From Pararoseomonas baculiformis (GTDB lineage: Bacteria > Pseudomonadota > Alphaproteobacteria > Acetobacterales > Acetobacteraceae), in assembly GCF_017813395.1 (NCBI RefSeq), contig NZ_JAGIZB010000004.1, forward strand, positions 62,001-126,000: DNA of 64,000 nt, given 5' to 3'. Of the stretch, positions 52,520 to 61,993 are shown piece after piece; position 1 is the first letter of the stretch; each line of letters begins with the position of its first letter. The position numbers and the translations under genes were made by a program. Under the pieces are notes generated by a model. It did not search any database. It saw only the letters and a program-made list of their open reading frames with translations, and was not told the origin of the DNA.

Positions 52520-54262
52520 GTGTCACGCAACCTCGCCGATCCCCTTGTTTCCCAGCCGGGCCTTCACGAGCCCCCGCTGCCCCCCGCCCCCTTCCCCGCC
52601 AGCGCGGCCGGAATGCCGCGCCCGGACAGGCCCGGCCGCAGCATCGTTCTCGTCGGCATGCCCGGCGCCGGGAAATCCGCCATCGGGCGCCGCCTCGCCG
52701 CCCGCTTCGGCCTGCCCTTCCTGGACGCGGACACCGAGATCGAGAATGCCGCGGGCCTGACCATCGCGGAGATCTTCGCCCGCTATGGCGAGGCGCATTT
52801 CCGCGATGGCGAGCGCCGCGTGATTTCGCGGATCGCCGCCGGGCCGCCCGCGGTGCTGGCCACGGGCGGCGGCGCCTATGCCGATGCGCGCACGCGCCAG
52901 GCCCTGCGGGAGGCGGGGGCCGTCACGCTGTGGCTGCGCGCCGATATTCCCGTGCTGAAGCGCCGCATCGCCGGCCGCACCCACCGCCCCCTCTTCACCG
53001 GGCGCGACCCCGAGGACGTGCTGCGTGGCCTGATGCAGGCCCGCTATCCCTTCTATGCCGAGGCCGACATCGTCCTCGATTGCGGCGAGGATACCCCCGA
53101 AGTGACCACCATCCGCGCGGAACGCGCCATCGCCGCCTGGCAGCCCCCTTCCCGCCTGCCCGTCGCCCTTTCCGCCAATGCCTATGAGGTGGTGATCGGG
53201 CGCGGCCTGCTGCCCCGGGCGGGCGGGCTGCTGGCCCCGCATCTCCCCTCCCGCCGGGTCGCCATCGTCTCGGATGCCGCGGTCGCCGCGCTGCACCTGC
53301 CCACCCTGCGCGCCGGCCTGGCCGAGGCGGGCTTCGAGATCCGCGCGGAGGTGACGGTGCCGCCCGGCGAGGGCTCGAAGCGCCTCCCCATGCTGGAGGA
53401 GGTGCTGGAAGCCATCCTTGCGGCCGGGGCGGATCGCGGGACGGCCGTGATCGCCCTGGGCGGCGGGGTGGTGGGGGACCTGGCGGGCTTCGCCGCCGCC
53501 GTCGCCCTGCGCGGCCTTCCCTTCGTGCAGATCCCGACCACGCTCCTCGCCCAGGTGGATAGTTCGGTGGGCGGCAAGACCGGCGTGAACCTCCGCGCGG
53601 GCAAGAACCTGGCCGGGGCCTTCCACCAGCCCCGGATCGTGCTGGCCGATACCGATGCCCTCTCCACCCTTCCCGCCCGCGAGCTGCGCGCGGGCTGGGG
53701 CGAGGTGGCGAAGCACGGCCTGCTGCAGGGACCGCTCTGGGACTGGTGCGAGGCGCAGGGCCCGGCCGCCATGGCAGGGGATCCCGATGCGCTGCGCCAT
53801 GCCGTGCTGGAATCCTGCCGCCTGAAGGCGGGCGTGGTGGTGGCCGACGAAAAGGAGGAGGCCGCCGAGGGCGGCCGCGCCCTGCTCAATCTCGGCCACA
53901 CCTTCGCCCACGCCCTGGAAGCCGAATGCGGCTATGACGGCAGCCTGCTGCATGGGGAGGCGGTGGCGGTGGGCCTGGGCCTCGCCGCCAGCCTTTCCGC
54001 CCGCCTTGGCCATTGCGCCCAGGAATGGCCGGGAAGGGTGATGGAGCACCTGGCCGCCGTCGGCCTCCCCGCCCGGCTGGGGGACCTGCCCCGCGGCTTC
54101 TCGGCCGAGGCGCTGATCGGCCGGATGCGGAAGGACAAGAAGGTGCGGGACGGCGCGATGCGCTTCGTGCTGATGCGCGGCGCCGGCGGGGCCTTCACGA
54201 CCTCCGACGTTCCGCCGGAGGTGGTGGCGGCGTTGCTGCGGGACGAGGGTGCGGCGGCCTGA
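52520..54262 (+). CDS. aroKB: Fused shikimate kinase / 3-dehydroquinate synthase
   Basis: About 580 residues. Residues 40-200 are shikimate kinase (Walker A GMPGAGKS at 46-53, DADTEIE, and GGGAYADARTR). Residues about 205-575 are 3-dehydroquinate synthase, with VIALGGGVVGDLAGFAAAV, QIPTTLLAQVDSSVGGKTGV, the metal-binding Glu in GEVAKHG, NLGHTFAHALE and LLHGEAVAVGLG. The join is short and in frame, so both enzymes are one protein serving the shikimate pathway. The usual arrangement is two separate genes. Start choice is uncertain: GTG at 52520 or ATG at 52613. Confidence 0.92.
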   Translation: MSRNLADPLVSQPGLHEPPLPPAPFPASAAGMPRPDRPGRSIVLVGMPGAGKSAIGRRLAARFGLPFLDADTEIENAAGLTIAEIFARYGEAHFRDGERRVISRIAAGPPAVLATGGGAYADARTRQALREAGAVTLWLRADIPVLKRRIAGRTHRPLFTGRDPEDVLRGLMQARYPFYAEADIVLDCGEDTPEVTTIRAERAIAAWQPPSRLPVALSANAYEVVIGRGLLPRAGGLLAPHLPSRRVAIVSDAAVAALHLPTLRAGLAEAGFEIRAEVTVPPGEGSKRLPMLEEVLEAILAAGADRGTAVIALGGGVVGDLAGFAAAVALRGLPFVQIPTTLLAQVDSSVGGKTGVNLRAGKNLAGAFHQPRIVLADTDALSTLPARELRAGWGEVAKHGLLQGPLWDWCEAQGPAAMAGDPDALRHAVLESCRLKAGVVVADEKEEAAEGGRALLNLGHTFAHALEAECGYDGSLLHGEAVAVGLGLAASLSARLGHCAQEWPGRVMEHLAAVGLPARLGDLPRGFSAEALIGRMRKDKKVRDGAMRFVLMRGAGGAFTTSDVPPEVVAALLRDEGAAA

Positions 54263-54309
54263 GGAAGGCCCCCGCCGGTTACAGGTGAATCCTGCCCTGG
54301 CCCTGGGGC

Positions 54310-54333
54310 GCGTCGCGTCCTATCTTGCGACGC
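54310..54333. promoter_or_regulatory. Hairpin directly ahead of the DUF2889 gene start
   Basis: GCGTCGC (54310-54316) pairs with GCGACGC (54327-54333) around a 10-base loop, ending three bases before the ATG at 54337. If formed in RNA it would cover the ribosome-binding region. Confidence 0.3.
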
Positions 54334-54336
54334 ACC

Positions 54337-54891
54337 ATGCCGCTCTCGCCCCCCGCCGACCGGGAAACCCTGCACCGGCGCGCCATCATGATGCACGGCT
54401 ACCGCCGGGCCGATGGCCTGTTCGACATCGAGGGCCATCTCGAGGACACGAAGACCTACCCCTTCGTGAACCAGGACCGCGGAACCATCGAGCCAGGCGA
54501 ACCCCTGCACGGGATGTGGCTGCGCCTGACCGTGGACGAGGACCTGCTGATCGTGAGCTGCGAGGCGGCGACGGACCACTCGCCCTATTCCATCTGCCCG
54601 CAGGCGGCCCCGAACTTCGCCGCCCTTGCCGGGCTGCGGATCGGCCCCGGCTTCACCCGGGCTGTGAAGGAGCGGGTGGGCGGCGTGCATGGCTGCACCC
54701 ATCTGCGCGAGATGCTGGCCCAGATGGCCACCGTTGCCTTCCAGACCGTCTATTCCTCCCGCCGCAAGCGCGAGCTGGCCGATCCGGCCGCCGCCCAGGC
54801 CTCGCAGAACCGGCTGGTCGGCACCTGCCTGGCCTATGCGCCGGACAGCCCCATCGTGCAGCAGCGCTGGGCCGCCCCGCAGCCGGGCTGA
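54337..54891 (+). CDS. DUF2889 domain protein
   Basis: 184 residues. HRRAIMMHGYRRADGLFDIE begins the domain, then EPLHGMWLRLTVDEDLLIVS, and the hallmark GCTHLREMLAQMATVAFQT. This matches the DUF2889 family, whose biochemical role is unknown. The gene follows aroK-aroB by 74 bases on the same strand. The start at ATG 54337 is preferred over a TTG at 54325. Confidence 0.82.
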   Translation: MPLSPPADRETLHRRAIMMHGYRRADGLFDIEGHLEDTKTYPFVNQDRGTIEPGEPLHGMWLRLTVDEDLLIVSCEAATDHSPYSICPQAAPNFAALAGLRIGPGFTRAVKERVGGVHGCTHLREMLAQMATVAFQTVYSSRRKRELADPAAAQASQNRLVGTCLAYAPDSPIVQQRWAAPQPG

Positions 54892-54898
54892 GCCCCGT

Positions 54899-56389
54899 TC
54901 AGAAAGCCCGGCGGAACAACCGCGCCAGCAGGGAGGGCGCCCGCGGCGGCACGGGATCCGGATAGCCCGCCGCGATGCGGGCTGCCGTGGCCCGCATGGC
55001 CTCGGCCTTCGTCACCGGCGCGCCATCCCCGGGCGCCTGCTTCGCCCGCAACTGGCGCTCGGCCCGGGCAAGCCCCATCGCTGCCCCCTCGCCGCCGCCC
55101 AGCCCGGCGGCGCGGCGGAACACCTCCGCGGCCTCTTCCGGTCGGCGGAGGGCCAGCAGCGCATCCCCATGGGCCAGATGGGTGTGGTGGTTCCCGGGCT
55201 GCAGCGCGATGGCCCGCCGCGCCGCCTCCTCCGCCCCCTCCGGATCGCCCGTGCGAAGCCGCGCCACCGAGACGCCCACCCAGGTCCAGAACGCCTCGGG
55301 AGCCTGGCGCGCCGAATCCTCCAGCAGGCCGTGCGCCAGATCCGGCATGCCCTCGAGCAGATGCAGATGGCCCAGATGGGTCAGCAGGGCCGGCAGGGCC
55401 GCGCCCTCGGCCAGCGCGGCCTTGGCGGCGCGGCGCGATTCCGCCAGCATGCCGAGGGCGGCGAGCTTGAGGCTCCGGTCCAGATGCGCGGCCGGGGTCA
55501 GTCCCTCGCAGGCCAGGAGCCGCTGGATCAGCGCCGCCGCCGGGCGCCGGCCGCCGCCGCGCAGGCGCCAGGTCTCCAGCGCCTCACCCAACACCTCCAC
55601 CTCGGCGTCCAATCCCGCGCCCATGGCCCGCCCCTGCTCGAACAGGGCGTCGCCCGCGGCGACGTGGCCATGGCTCAGAAGGGCCGTGCCCATTCCGATG
55701 CGCCAGAAGGGCGTCTCCCGCCGCCGGGCGCGCAGCATGCGCCTTAGGGCGGGAAGGTCGTCCCGCAACAGGGCATCCAGCGCGGCCTCGAAGGGCTCCT
55801 GTCCCGCCAGCAGCCGGATGGTGCCGTGATAGACCCCGCGCACCGGAACCGGGCGTGGCCCCAGCGGCGCCAGCAGCCCGGCATTGAGCGCATCCGCCGC
55901 ATGGGCGGGATCGAACAGCATCCAGGCCCGCACCGGTGGCTCGCCGGCCCCGACACGCATCCCCGCATGCAGGGCCGGATCGAAATGGGCGTGGTAGCGC
56001 GTATCCCCGGGCAGATCCGCCGGCGCGATGGAGGCCTGGGGCGACAGGGCGAGGGCGTGGGTCAGGCCAAGCAACCGGCCATGTTTCAGGGCGGCATAGC
56101 CTCCCATGCTGTAGCCGTAGCCAAGGGCAACCGGCCCGATCCGGCCGCGCAGCGCCGCCGCTGCCGCCGCCATGGAGGCGGCCGGGTACCAGTTAGGCCG
56201 GTGGGCGACGAAGCCCAGGGCCGGCCAGCCCAGGCGGGAGGCGGGCCCGATGGCCCAGAAGCCGGGCTGGAAGGGGCGGGCCGGGTAGTCCCCGAAGGTG
56301 ACGAGGGTCGGCTTCGTCGGGTCGCCGGGGATGGCGCGGACGACCAGTTCCGCATCCTCGAACACCGCCTCGATGGCCGGGATCGCCAA
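54899..56389 (-). CDS. Alpha/beta-hydrolase-like domain with TPR repeats
   Basis: About 496 residues if the TTG at 56389 is used; a GTG at 56356 is an alternative. The N-terminal 200 residues look like an alpha/beta hydrolase: LVTFGDYPARPFQPGFWAIG, then the nucleophile elbow GYGYSMGGYAALKHG (Ser94), then ALALSPQASIAP. From about residue 225 the protein is all helical with Ala-rich repeats resembling TPRs, such as FWTWVGVSVARLRTGDPEGA and HLAHGDALLALRRPEEAAEV. No signal peptide is seen. It could be an acyltransferase, esterase or non-enzymatic scaffold. Confidence 0.7.
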   Translation of the reverse strand: MAIPAIEAVFEDAELVVRAIPGDPTKPTLVTFGDYPARPFQPGFWAIGPASRLGWPALGFVAHRPNWYPAASMAAAAAALRGRIGPVALGYGYSMGGYAALKHGRLLGLTHALALSPQASIAPADLPGDTRYHAHFDPALHAGMRVGAGEPPVRAWMLFDPAHAADALNAGLLAPLGPRPVPVRGVYHGTIRLLAGQEPFEAALDALLRDDLPALRRMLRARRRETPFWRIGMGTALLSHGHVAAGDALFEQGRAMGAGLDAEVEVLGEALETWRLRGGGRRPAAALIQRLLACEGLTPAAHLDRSLKLAALGMLAESRRAAKAALAEGAALPALLTHLGHLHLLEGMPDLAHGLLEDSARQAPEAFWTWVGVSVARLRTGDPEGAEEAARRAIALQPGNHHTHLAHGDALLALRRPEEAAEVFRRAAGLGGGEGAAMGLARAERQLRAKQAPGDGAPVTKAEAMRATAARIAAGYPDPVPPRAPSLLARLFRRAF

Positions 56390-56414
56390 GACCGCCCCCC
56401 CCTTCCGCCCTCGC

Positions 56415-56717
56415 CTATTCCCCGGGCGCGCGAAGCTCCAGGGAAAGCGCGTGCATCCCGCCGCCGAACTCCTCGGCCAGGGCCGCATGCACGGCGCGGG
56501 ACCGGGCGAGCCGCGTCATCCCCGCGAATCCGGGGGCAATGACACGCACGGCGAAGTGGGTTTCCCCCCCGGGCCGCGCCCCCGCATGCCCCGCATGCAG
56601 CGCGCTGTCGTCCCGCACCGCCACCTCGGCCCCGGGGAAGGCGTGGAGAAGGGTGGCCCGCAGGCGCCCGGCCCGCGTGTTCAGATCCGGCATGTCCATA
56701 TCAAGGGGCTTTTCCAT
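56415..56717 (-). CDS. bolA: BolA family protein
   Basis: 100 residues. LRATLLHAFPGAEVAVRDDS, ALHAGHAGARPGGETHFAVR, and SRAVHAALAEEFGGGMHALS follow the BolA fold; the conserved His needed for Fe-S cluster binding with monothiol glutaredoxin is seen in GGMHALSLEL. Starts at 56717, 56699 and 56693 are all possible. The position next to a J-domain gene and cobS is a common alphaproteobacterial arrangement. It is divergent from the J-domain gene. Confidence 0.88.
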   Translation of the reverse strand: MEKPLDMDMPDLNTRAGRLRATLLHAFPGAEVAVRDDSALHAGHAGARPGGETHFAVRVIAPGFAGMTRLARSRAVHAALAEEFGGGMHALSLELRAPGE

Positions 56718-56752
56718 GTGTTGCGGGCAGGTGTGAAGGGCTGTTTCGTGCC

Positions 56753-56781
56753 TTGCCGGCGCGGTCCGCTACGCTCATAAG
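56753..56781 (+). promoter_or_regulatory. Candidate promoter for the J-domain/cobS genes
   Basis: TTGCCG at 56753-56758, a 17-base spacer, and CATAAG at 56776-56781 each match four of six consensus bases. The start of transcription would fall only a few bases before the ATG at 56791, so the messenger would be nearly leaderless. Confidence 0.35.
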
Positions 56782-56790
56782 GTCCAGACC

Positions 56791-57381
56791 ATGGCCCGAC
56801 GCGGCACAGCAACCCTCCGATCCACGGTCCCCTCCGGAGCCGCCACGCGCATCTGCGAGGCGCCGGGGTGCGAGGCGCCGGGCGATTTCCGCGCCCCGCG
56901 TGACCGCTCCCGCCTGCGCGACTACTACCATTTCTGCCTTGAGCATGTACGCGCCTACAATCAGGCCTGGGATTTCTACCGGGGCATGAGCCCCGAGGAG
57001 ATCGAGCAGAACCTGCGCGAGGATTCGGGCTGGCAGCGCCCCACCTGGCCCCTTGGCCGGCTGGGGGGGCAAGCCCATATCGGGCCCGAAGGCATCCGCG
57101 ATCCGCTCGGCCTCTTCGCCGACACCAAGCCGACACCCAAGAAGACCGCGAAGGAAGCGCCGCCCGAGTTGCGCGCCGCCCTGGACGTTCTGGGCCTCGG
57201 CTGGCCGATCGACGAGGACGGGCTGCGCGCCCGCTACAAGGACCTCGCCAAGCGTTACCATCCGGACGCCAATGGCGGGGACAGGTCTTCCGAGGAACGG
57301 TTGAAGGATATCAACCGGGCCTACAGCCTCATCCGCAAGCGTCTCGCGACGCTTGCCCCACAGCCGAGCCAGGCAGCCTGA
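56791..57381 (+). CDS. J-domain protein with N-terminal Cys/His motif
   Basis: 196 residues. The C-terminal J domain (about 128-190) has [20 protein letters not shown] and [11 protein letters not shown], with HPD at 157-159. The N-terminal half has CEAPGC (Cys22, Cys27) and FCLEH (Cys49, His52), which could bind zinc, followed by [20 protein letters not shown]. It should stimulate DnaK ATPase for a specific client. Co-directional with cobS 50 bases downstream. Confidence 0.9.
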   Translation: MARRGTATLRSTVPSGAATRICEAPGCEAPGDFRAPRDRSRLRDYYHFCLEHVRAYNQAWDFYRGMSPEEIEQNLREDSGWQRPTWPLGRLGGQAHIGPEGIRDPLGLFADTKPTPKKTAKEAPPELRAALDVLGLGWPIDEDGLRARYKDLAKRYHPDANGGDRSSEERLKDINRAYSLIRKRLATLAPQPSQAA

Positions 57382-57431
57382 CCCGAGAGTCCCGCCGCCT
57401 CCTCCCCTTCTCCACGGAACCGGACCCGCCC

Positions 57432-58436
57432 ATGAACAAGGTCGCCAGCATCGCCGAAAGCCGCCCGACGGCCTCCATCGACCAGCCGGATGTGCAGGTC
57501 TCCGTCCGCGAGGTCTTCGGGATCGACAGCGATCTCATGGTCCCCGGCTTCTCCGGCCGCACCGAGCACGTGCCGGAGGTGGACCCGACCTACAAGTTCG
57601 ACCGCGACACGACCCTGGCCATCCTCGCCGGCTTCGCCTTCAACCGCCGCGTGATGGTCCAGGGCTATCACGGCACCGGCAAGTCCACCCATATCGAGCA
57701 GGTGGCCGCGCGCCTGAACTGGCCCTGCCTGCGCGTGAACCTGGACAGCCACATCTCCCGCATCGACCTGGTCGGCAAGGACGCCATCGTCCTGAAGGAC
57801 GGCAAGCAGGTGACGGAGTTCAAGGAAGGCATCCTTCCCTGGGCCCTGCAGCATCCCTGCGCCATGGTGTTCGACGAGTACGACGCCGGCCGCCCGGACG
57901 TGATGTTCGTGATCCAGCGCGTGCTCGAGGTCGAGGGCAAGCTGACCCTGCTCGACCAGAACCGCGTGATCCGCCCCCACCCGTCCTTCCGCCTCTTCGC
58001 CACCGCCAACACGGTGGGCCTGGGCGACACGACCGGCCTGTACCACGGCACCCAGCAGATCAATCAGGGCCAGATGGACCGCTGGAACATCGTGGCCACG
58101 CTGAACTACCTGCCCCATGCGCAGGAGACGCAGATCGTCGCCGCCAAGATGGGCATCCCGGAGAACGACGCGAAGGCGCGCAAGCAGATCGAGGCGATGG
58201 TGGCGCTCGCCGACCTGACCCGCGCGGGCTTCATCGCCGGCGACATCTCCACCGTCATGTCCCCGCGCACGGTCATCACCTGGGCCGAGAACGCGAAGAT
58301 CTTCGGCGATGTCGGCTTCGCCTTCCGCCTCTCCTTCCTCAACAAGTGCGACGAGGCGGAGCGGAGCACGGTGGCCGAGTACTACCAGCGCTGCTTCAAC
58401 GAGGAGATCCCGACGGGTCTCTATGTGAAGCGCTGA
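57432..58436 (+). CDS. cobS: Cobaltochelatase ATPase subunit CobS
   Basis: 334 residues, full length. Walker A is GYHGTGKS at 78-85; [20 protein letters not shown] contains Walker B and [20 protein letters not shown] the sensor region of the MoxR-like AAA+ module. [20 protein letters not shown] is typical of CobS. With CobT and CobN it inserts cobalt into hydrogenobyrinic acid a,c-diamide in the aerobic cobalamin pathway. CobN is not in the window. Other possible roles, such as a metal-independent MoxR-type activator, are less likely. Confidence 0.95.
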   Translation: MNKVASIAESRPTASIDQPDVQVSVREVFGIDSDLMVPGFSGRTEHVPEVDPTYKFDRDTTLAILAGFAFNRRVMVQGYHGTGKSTHIEQVAARLNWPCLRVNLDSHISRIDLVGKDAIVLKDGKQVTEFKEGILPWALQHPCAMVFDEYDAGRPDVMFVIQRVLEVEGKLTLLDQNRVIRPHPSFRLFATANTVGLGDTTGLYHGTQQINQGQMDRWNIVATLNYLPHAQETQIVAAKMGIPENDAKARKQIEAMVALADLTRAGFIAGDISTVMSPRTVITWAENAKIFGDVGFAFRLSFLNKCDEAERSTVAEYYQRCFNEEIPTGLYVKR

Positions 58437-58444
58437 TCCGCCCC

Positions 58445-59092
58445 ATGGCGGCGCGCTTCCTGCTGCATCACGCGCCGAAGTCCCGCTCCTTTGGCAGCCT
58501 CTGGCTGCTGGAGGAGGCGGGGGCGGGTTACGAACTGTCCTGGCACAGCCTCGAGGCCGCCACGAACAGGACCGCGGAGTATCTGGCGGTCAACCCGGCC
58601 GGGAAGCTCCCCGCCCTGGTGGATCGCGGACCGGAAGGCGACTGGAACGGCGTGGTGGTGACCGAGGCCGCCGCCATCGCCGCCTATGTCGCGGATGCGC
58701 TGCCCGAGGCGCGCCTGGCTCCGCCAATCGGTTCCCCGGCCCGCGCCGCCTATGCTTTCTGGATGGCCTATGCGCCGGGCGTGATGGAACCGGCCATGGC
58801 GGACATGGCCTTCCCCCGCGCCAAGCCCGCCCCCGCCCGTGCGCTGGGCTGGCCCGGCTTCCCCGATACCGTCCTGCGCGCCGAAGCCGCGCTCACGACC
58901 GGGCCATGGCTGGTCGGGAACCAGTTCACCGCCGCCGATATCCTCCTCGGCGGGCTGCTCGCCTGGGTCGTGGAATGGGGAATGCTCCAGCCCGGCCCGG
59001 TCATCGCCCGCTACCTCGACGCTATCGAGGCCCGCCCCGCGAGGCAGGCCGCCATACGCAAGGGAGCCGCCCCCCAGCGGCAAGCATCATGA
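58445..59092 (+). CDS. Glutathione S-transferase family protein
   Basis: 215 residues. [20 protein letters not shown] is the thioredoxin-fold start, with Ser residues near the usual catalytic position. [11 protein letters not shown] (cis-Pro loop) and [20 protein letters not shown] follow. The helical C-terminal domain includes [20 protein letters not shown] with the N-capping box. It lies between cobS and cobT, overlapping cobT by four bases (ATGA), so it is inserted in a normally contiguous cobST pair. Its link to cobalamin synthesis is unclear. Confidence 0.9.
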   Translation: MAARFLLHHAPKSRSFGSLWLLEEAGAGYELSWHSLEAATNRTAEYLAVNPAGKLPALVDRGPEGDWNGVVVTEAAAIAAYVADALPEARLAPPIGSPARAAYAFWMAYAPGVMEPAMADMAFPRAKPAPARALGWPGFPDTVLRAEAALTTGPWLVGNQFTAADILLGGLLAWVVEWGMLQPGPVIARYLDAIEARPARQAAIRKGAAPQRQAS

Positions 59093-60966
59093 GCGGCAGC
59101 AACAAGGACACCACCCGGCAGGAGGAGTTCAAGCGCGCCACCGCCGGCGCCATTCGCGCCATGGCGCGATCCAGCGAGGTGCAGGTGGCCTTCCAGCCAG
59201 GCCCCTCCGGCCTGGCCGGCAAGCGCGCCCGCCTTCCCCTGCCCACCCGCGCCCTGCCGCCGGCCGAGATGGCCAAGCTGCGCGGCGCCGCCGATTCCGT
59301 GGCCCTGAAGCTGCGGCACCATGACGAGGCGACCCATGCCGCCCGCACCCCCGGCCGCCGAGAGGCGCGGGAGGTGTTCGACGCGCTGGAGCAGGCCCGG
59401 GTGGAAGCTGTGGGTGGCCGCCACATGGCCGGCGTCGCCGCCAATCTCCGCGCCCGCCACAACGAGCAGGCCGAGGCGGAGGGTTATGACCGCATGACCC
59501 GCAAGGACCAGCTGCCGCTGACCGCGGCGCTGTCCCTGCTGGCGCGGGAGAAGCTCACCGGAGAGGCCGTGCCCCCGGCCGCGCAGCGCGTGCTCGATCT
59601 CTGGCGGGATACGCTCGGGCCCCGCGCCGATGACGCCCTGGCCGAGATGGCCAACCATGCCGAGGACCAGGACGCCTTCGGCCGCGCCGCCCGCAAGCTC
59701 CTGGCCGCGCTCGACCTTGCCGAGGCCGAGACGGAGGCCGAGTCCGAGGAATCCCAGGACCAGGAGGACGAGGGCAGCGAAACCTCCGGCGCCCAGGACA
59801 ACCAGGGCGAGGGCGAGAGCAAGCCTCAGGAAGCCGAGAGCCAGATGGGCGCCCAGCCCGAACAGACGCAGGGCGAGGCGGGCGAGGAGGAATCCGGCGA
59901 GGACGACGAGGATGACGGCGCCGCCGCCGAGGGCGAGGATCGCCCGGGCGGCCCGCAGCAGCGCAAGGAGGTTCCGGTCACGGATGATGCCTCCGCCTAC
60001 CGCGCCTATATCCGCCAGTTCGACGAGGAGGTCGGGGCCGACGATCTCTGCGATGCGGAGGAGCTGGCCCGCCTGCGCCAGCAGCTCGACCAGCAGCTCT
60101 CCCATCTCCAGGGCGTCGTCTCCAAGCTCGCCAACCGCCTCCAGCGCCGCCTGCTCGCCCAGCAGCAGCGCGCCTGGGAGTTCGACCTTGAGGAGGGGCT
60201 GCTCGACGTCGCCCGCCTCGCCCGGATCGTCGCCTCCCCCACCCATTCGCTGACCTACAAGCGCGAGCGCGAGGCGGATTTCCGCGACACGGTCGTGACG
60301 CTGCTGATCGACAATTCCGGCTCCATGCGCGGCCGCCCCATCACCGTGGCGGCCATGTGCTGTGACATCCTCGCCCGCACGCTGGAGCGCTGCGCGGTGA
60401 AGGTGGAGATCCTGGGCTTCACCACCCGCGCCTGGAAGGGCGGCCAGAGCCGGGAGCGCTGGGTGCAGGACGGCAAGCCCCGCAATCCGGGCCGCCTGAA
60501 CGATCTGCGCCATGTCGTCTACAAGGCTGCCGATGCGCCCTGGCGGCGGGCCCGCAAGAACCTGGGCCTGATGCTGCGCGAGGGTCTCCTGAAGGAGAAC
60601 ATCGACGGCGAGGCGCTGGAATGGGCCTATAAGCGCCTCCTCTCCCGCCCGGAGAAGCGCCGCATCCTCATGGTCATCTCGGATGGTGCACCGGTGGATG
60701 ACAGCACCCTCTCCGTGAACCCCGGCAACTACCTCGAGCGGCACCTGCGCAAGGTGATCCACGACATCGAGGGCCGCGACATCGTGGAGCTGATCGCCAT
60801 CGGCATCGGCCATGACGTGACCCGCTACTACCGGCGCGCCGTCACCATCGTGGATGCCGAGGAGCTCGGCGGGACGATGATGAAGAAGCTGGCGGAGCTG
60901 TTCGACGAGGATGCGGCGGCCGCCTGGCAGCGCGCGGCCGCGGAGCGGGCGCCGGTGATGGTGTGA
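59089..60966 (+). CDS. cobT: Cobaltochelatase subunit CobT
   Basis: 625 residues. A helical N-terminal part is followed by a very acidic low-complexity region (about 215-290, [20 protein letters not shown] and similar), then a von Willebrand A-like domain. The metal-ion-dependent adhesion site reads [14 protein letters not shown], and [14 protein letters not shown] follows. CobT works with the AAA+ subunit CobS to drive cobalt insertion by CobN. It overlaps the GST gene, so all three genes share a transcript. Confidence 0.95.
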   Translation: MSGSNKDTTRQEEFKRATAGAIRAMARSSEVQVAFQPGPSGLAGKRARLPLPTRALPPAEMAKLRGAADSVALKLRHHDEATHAARTPGRREAREVFDALEQARVEAVGGRHMAGVAANLRARHNEQAEAEGYDRMTRKDQLPLTAALSLLAREKLTGEAVPPAAQRVLDLWRDTLGPRADDALAEMANHAEDQDAFGRAARKLLAALDLAEAETEAESEESQDQEDEGSETSGAQDNQGEGESKPQEAESQMGAQPEQTQGEAGEEESGEDDEDDGAAAEGEDRPGGPQQRKEVPVTDDASAYRAYIRQFDEEVGADDLCDAEELARLRQQLDQQLSHLQGVVSKLANRLQRRLLAQQQRAWEFDLEEGLLDVARLARIVASPTHSLTYKREREADFRDTVVTLLIDNSGSMRGRPITVAAMCCDILARTLERCAVKVEILGFTTRAWKGGQSRERWVQDGKPRNPGRLNDLRHVVYKAADAPWRRARKNLGLMLREGLLKENIDGEALEWAYKRLLSRPEKRRILMVISDGAPVDDSTLSVNPGNYLERHLRKVIHDIEGRDIVELIAIGIGHDVTRYYRRAVTIVDAEELGGTMMKKLAELFDEDAAAAWQRAAAERAPVMV

Positions 60967-60994
60967 CGCCGGGGGCCATGCCTCCCGGCCCGCG

Positions 60995-61017
60995 ACGGAA
61001 CCCGGAACGGAACCCGG
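60995..61017. repeat. Two tandem copies of an 11-base unit before the phytase-like gene
   Basis: ACGGAACCCGG occurs twice (60995-61005 and 61007-61017) with one base between, ending one base before the ATG at 61019. The position suggests a regulatory or slippage-prone element; function not established. Confidence 0.35.
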
Positions 61018-61018
61018 C

Positions 61019-61993
61019 ATGGCGGGGCTGAGGCGCCGCCAGCTGGGGCGGCGCGCGGCCATGGCGGCGCTTCTGGGCGCCACCTCCTGCCATTCGCCCG
61101 CCGGGGCGCTCAGCCGCACCGAACCGCTGGGCGGCGCCGTGCGGGACATGGCGCTGCGCCCGCTTGGCGTGCTCTCCATCAACACGCAGCAGCTCGGCAC
61201 GCATAGCCTTTCCGGCCTGCATGTCGGCGCGGACCTCACCCTCACGGCCGTCTGCGATCGCGGGAACTGGGCCAGGGCACGCCTGGTCCTCGCCGCCGAT
61301 GGCGCGCCCCTCCGGCTGGAAAACCCGAGCAGCGGCCCGCTGCGCGACCCGGCCGGGCGCAGCCTGCCCCGCGGTGCCCTGGGCGATGCCGAATGCCTGG
61401 CCGCCTTGCCGGATGGCTCCTGGCTGGTCGGCTTCGAACGCCTCCACCGGATCTGGCGCTACCAGGACATCGATGGCCCCGCCCGCCCGGTGGATGCGCC
61501 CGAGGCCATCCGCCGCCAGCCCTATAATGCGGGGCTGGAGTCCCTGGGCGTGCTGCCGGACGGGTGCTGGCTCATGATTTCCGAGGGGCACCGCATCGGC
61601 ATGGATGCGACGTTGCGGACCAGCTGGATCGGCCGCCCCGGCCGCTGGCATCGCCTGAACTACCGCACCAGCCCAGGCTATGACCCGAGCGACCTCTGCC
61701 CCTTGCCCGATGGGGGTGCCCTGGTGCTCGAACGGCGCTTCCATCCATTCAACGGCGACTGGTTCTCGGCCCGCATCAAGCGGATTCCCCCGATCGGCAC
61801 TGCGCCGGACCTGCTGGAAGGCCAGCTCGTCGCAGAGCTGGCGCCGCCGCTTCCAACGGATAACTGGGAGGGAATCAGCGCCTTCCTGCATGATGGCCGC
61901 CCCCTGGTGGCCATTGTCTCGGACGACAACGACATGCCCTTCCAGCGCAGCCTGCTGATGGTGCTGGGCTGGGCGGATCAGGCGATGGGCTGA
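61019..61993 (+). CDS. Phytase-like esterase domain lipoprotein
   Basis: 324 residues. RRRQLGRRAAMAALLGATSC ends in a Cys suited to lipidation, with twin arginines before the hydrophobic part. The mature protein resembles the esterase-like activity of phytase family (beta-propeller): GLHVGADLTLTAVCDRGNWA, GDAECLAALPDGSWLVGFER, NAGLESLGVLPDGCWLMISE and PTDNWEGISAFLHDGRPLVA. It is likely attached to the periplasmic side. Its end overlaps the convergent kinase-like gene by 16 bases. Confidence 0.85.
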   Translation: MAGLRRRQLGRRAAMAALLGATSCHSPAGALSRTEPLGGAVRDMALRPLGVLSINTQQLGTHSLSGLHVGADLTLTAVCDRGNWARARLVLAADGAPLRLENPSSGPLRDPAGRSLPRGALGDAECLAALPDGSWLVGFERLHRIWRYQDIDGPARPVDAPEAIRRQPYNAGLESLGVLPDGCWLMISEGHRIGMDATLRTSWIGRPGRWHRLNYRTSPGYDPSDLCPLPDGGALVLERRFHPFNGDWFSARIKRIPPIGTAPDLLEGQLVAELAPPLPTDNWEGISAFLHDGRPLVAIVSDDNDMPFQRSLLMVLGWADQAMG

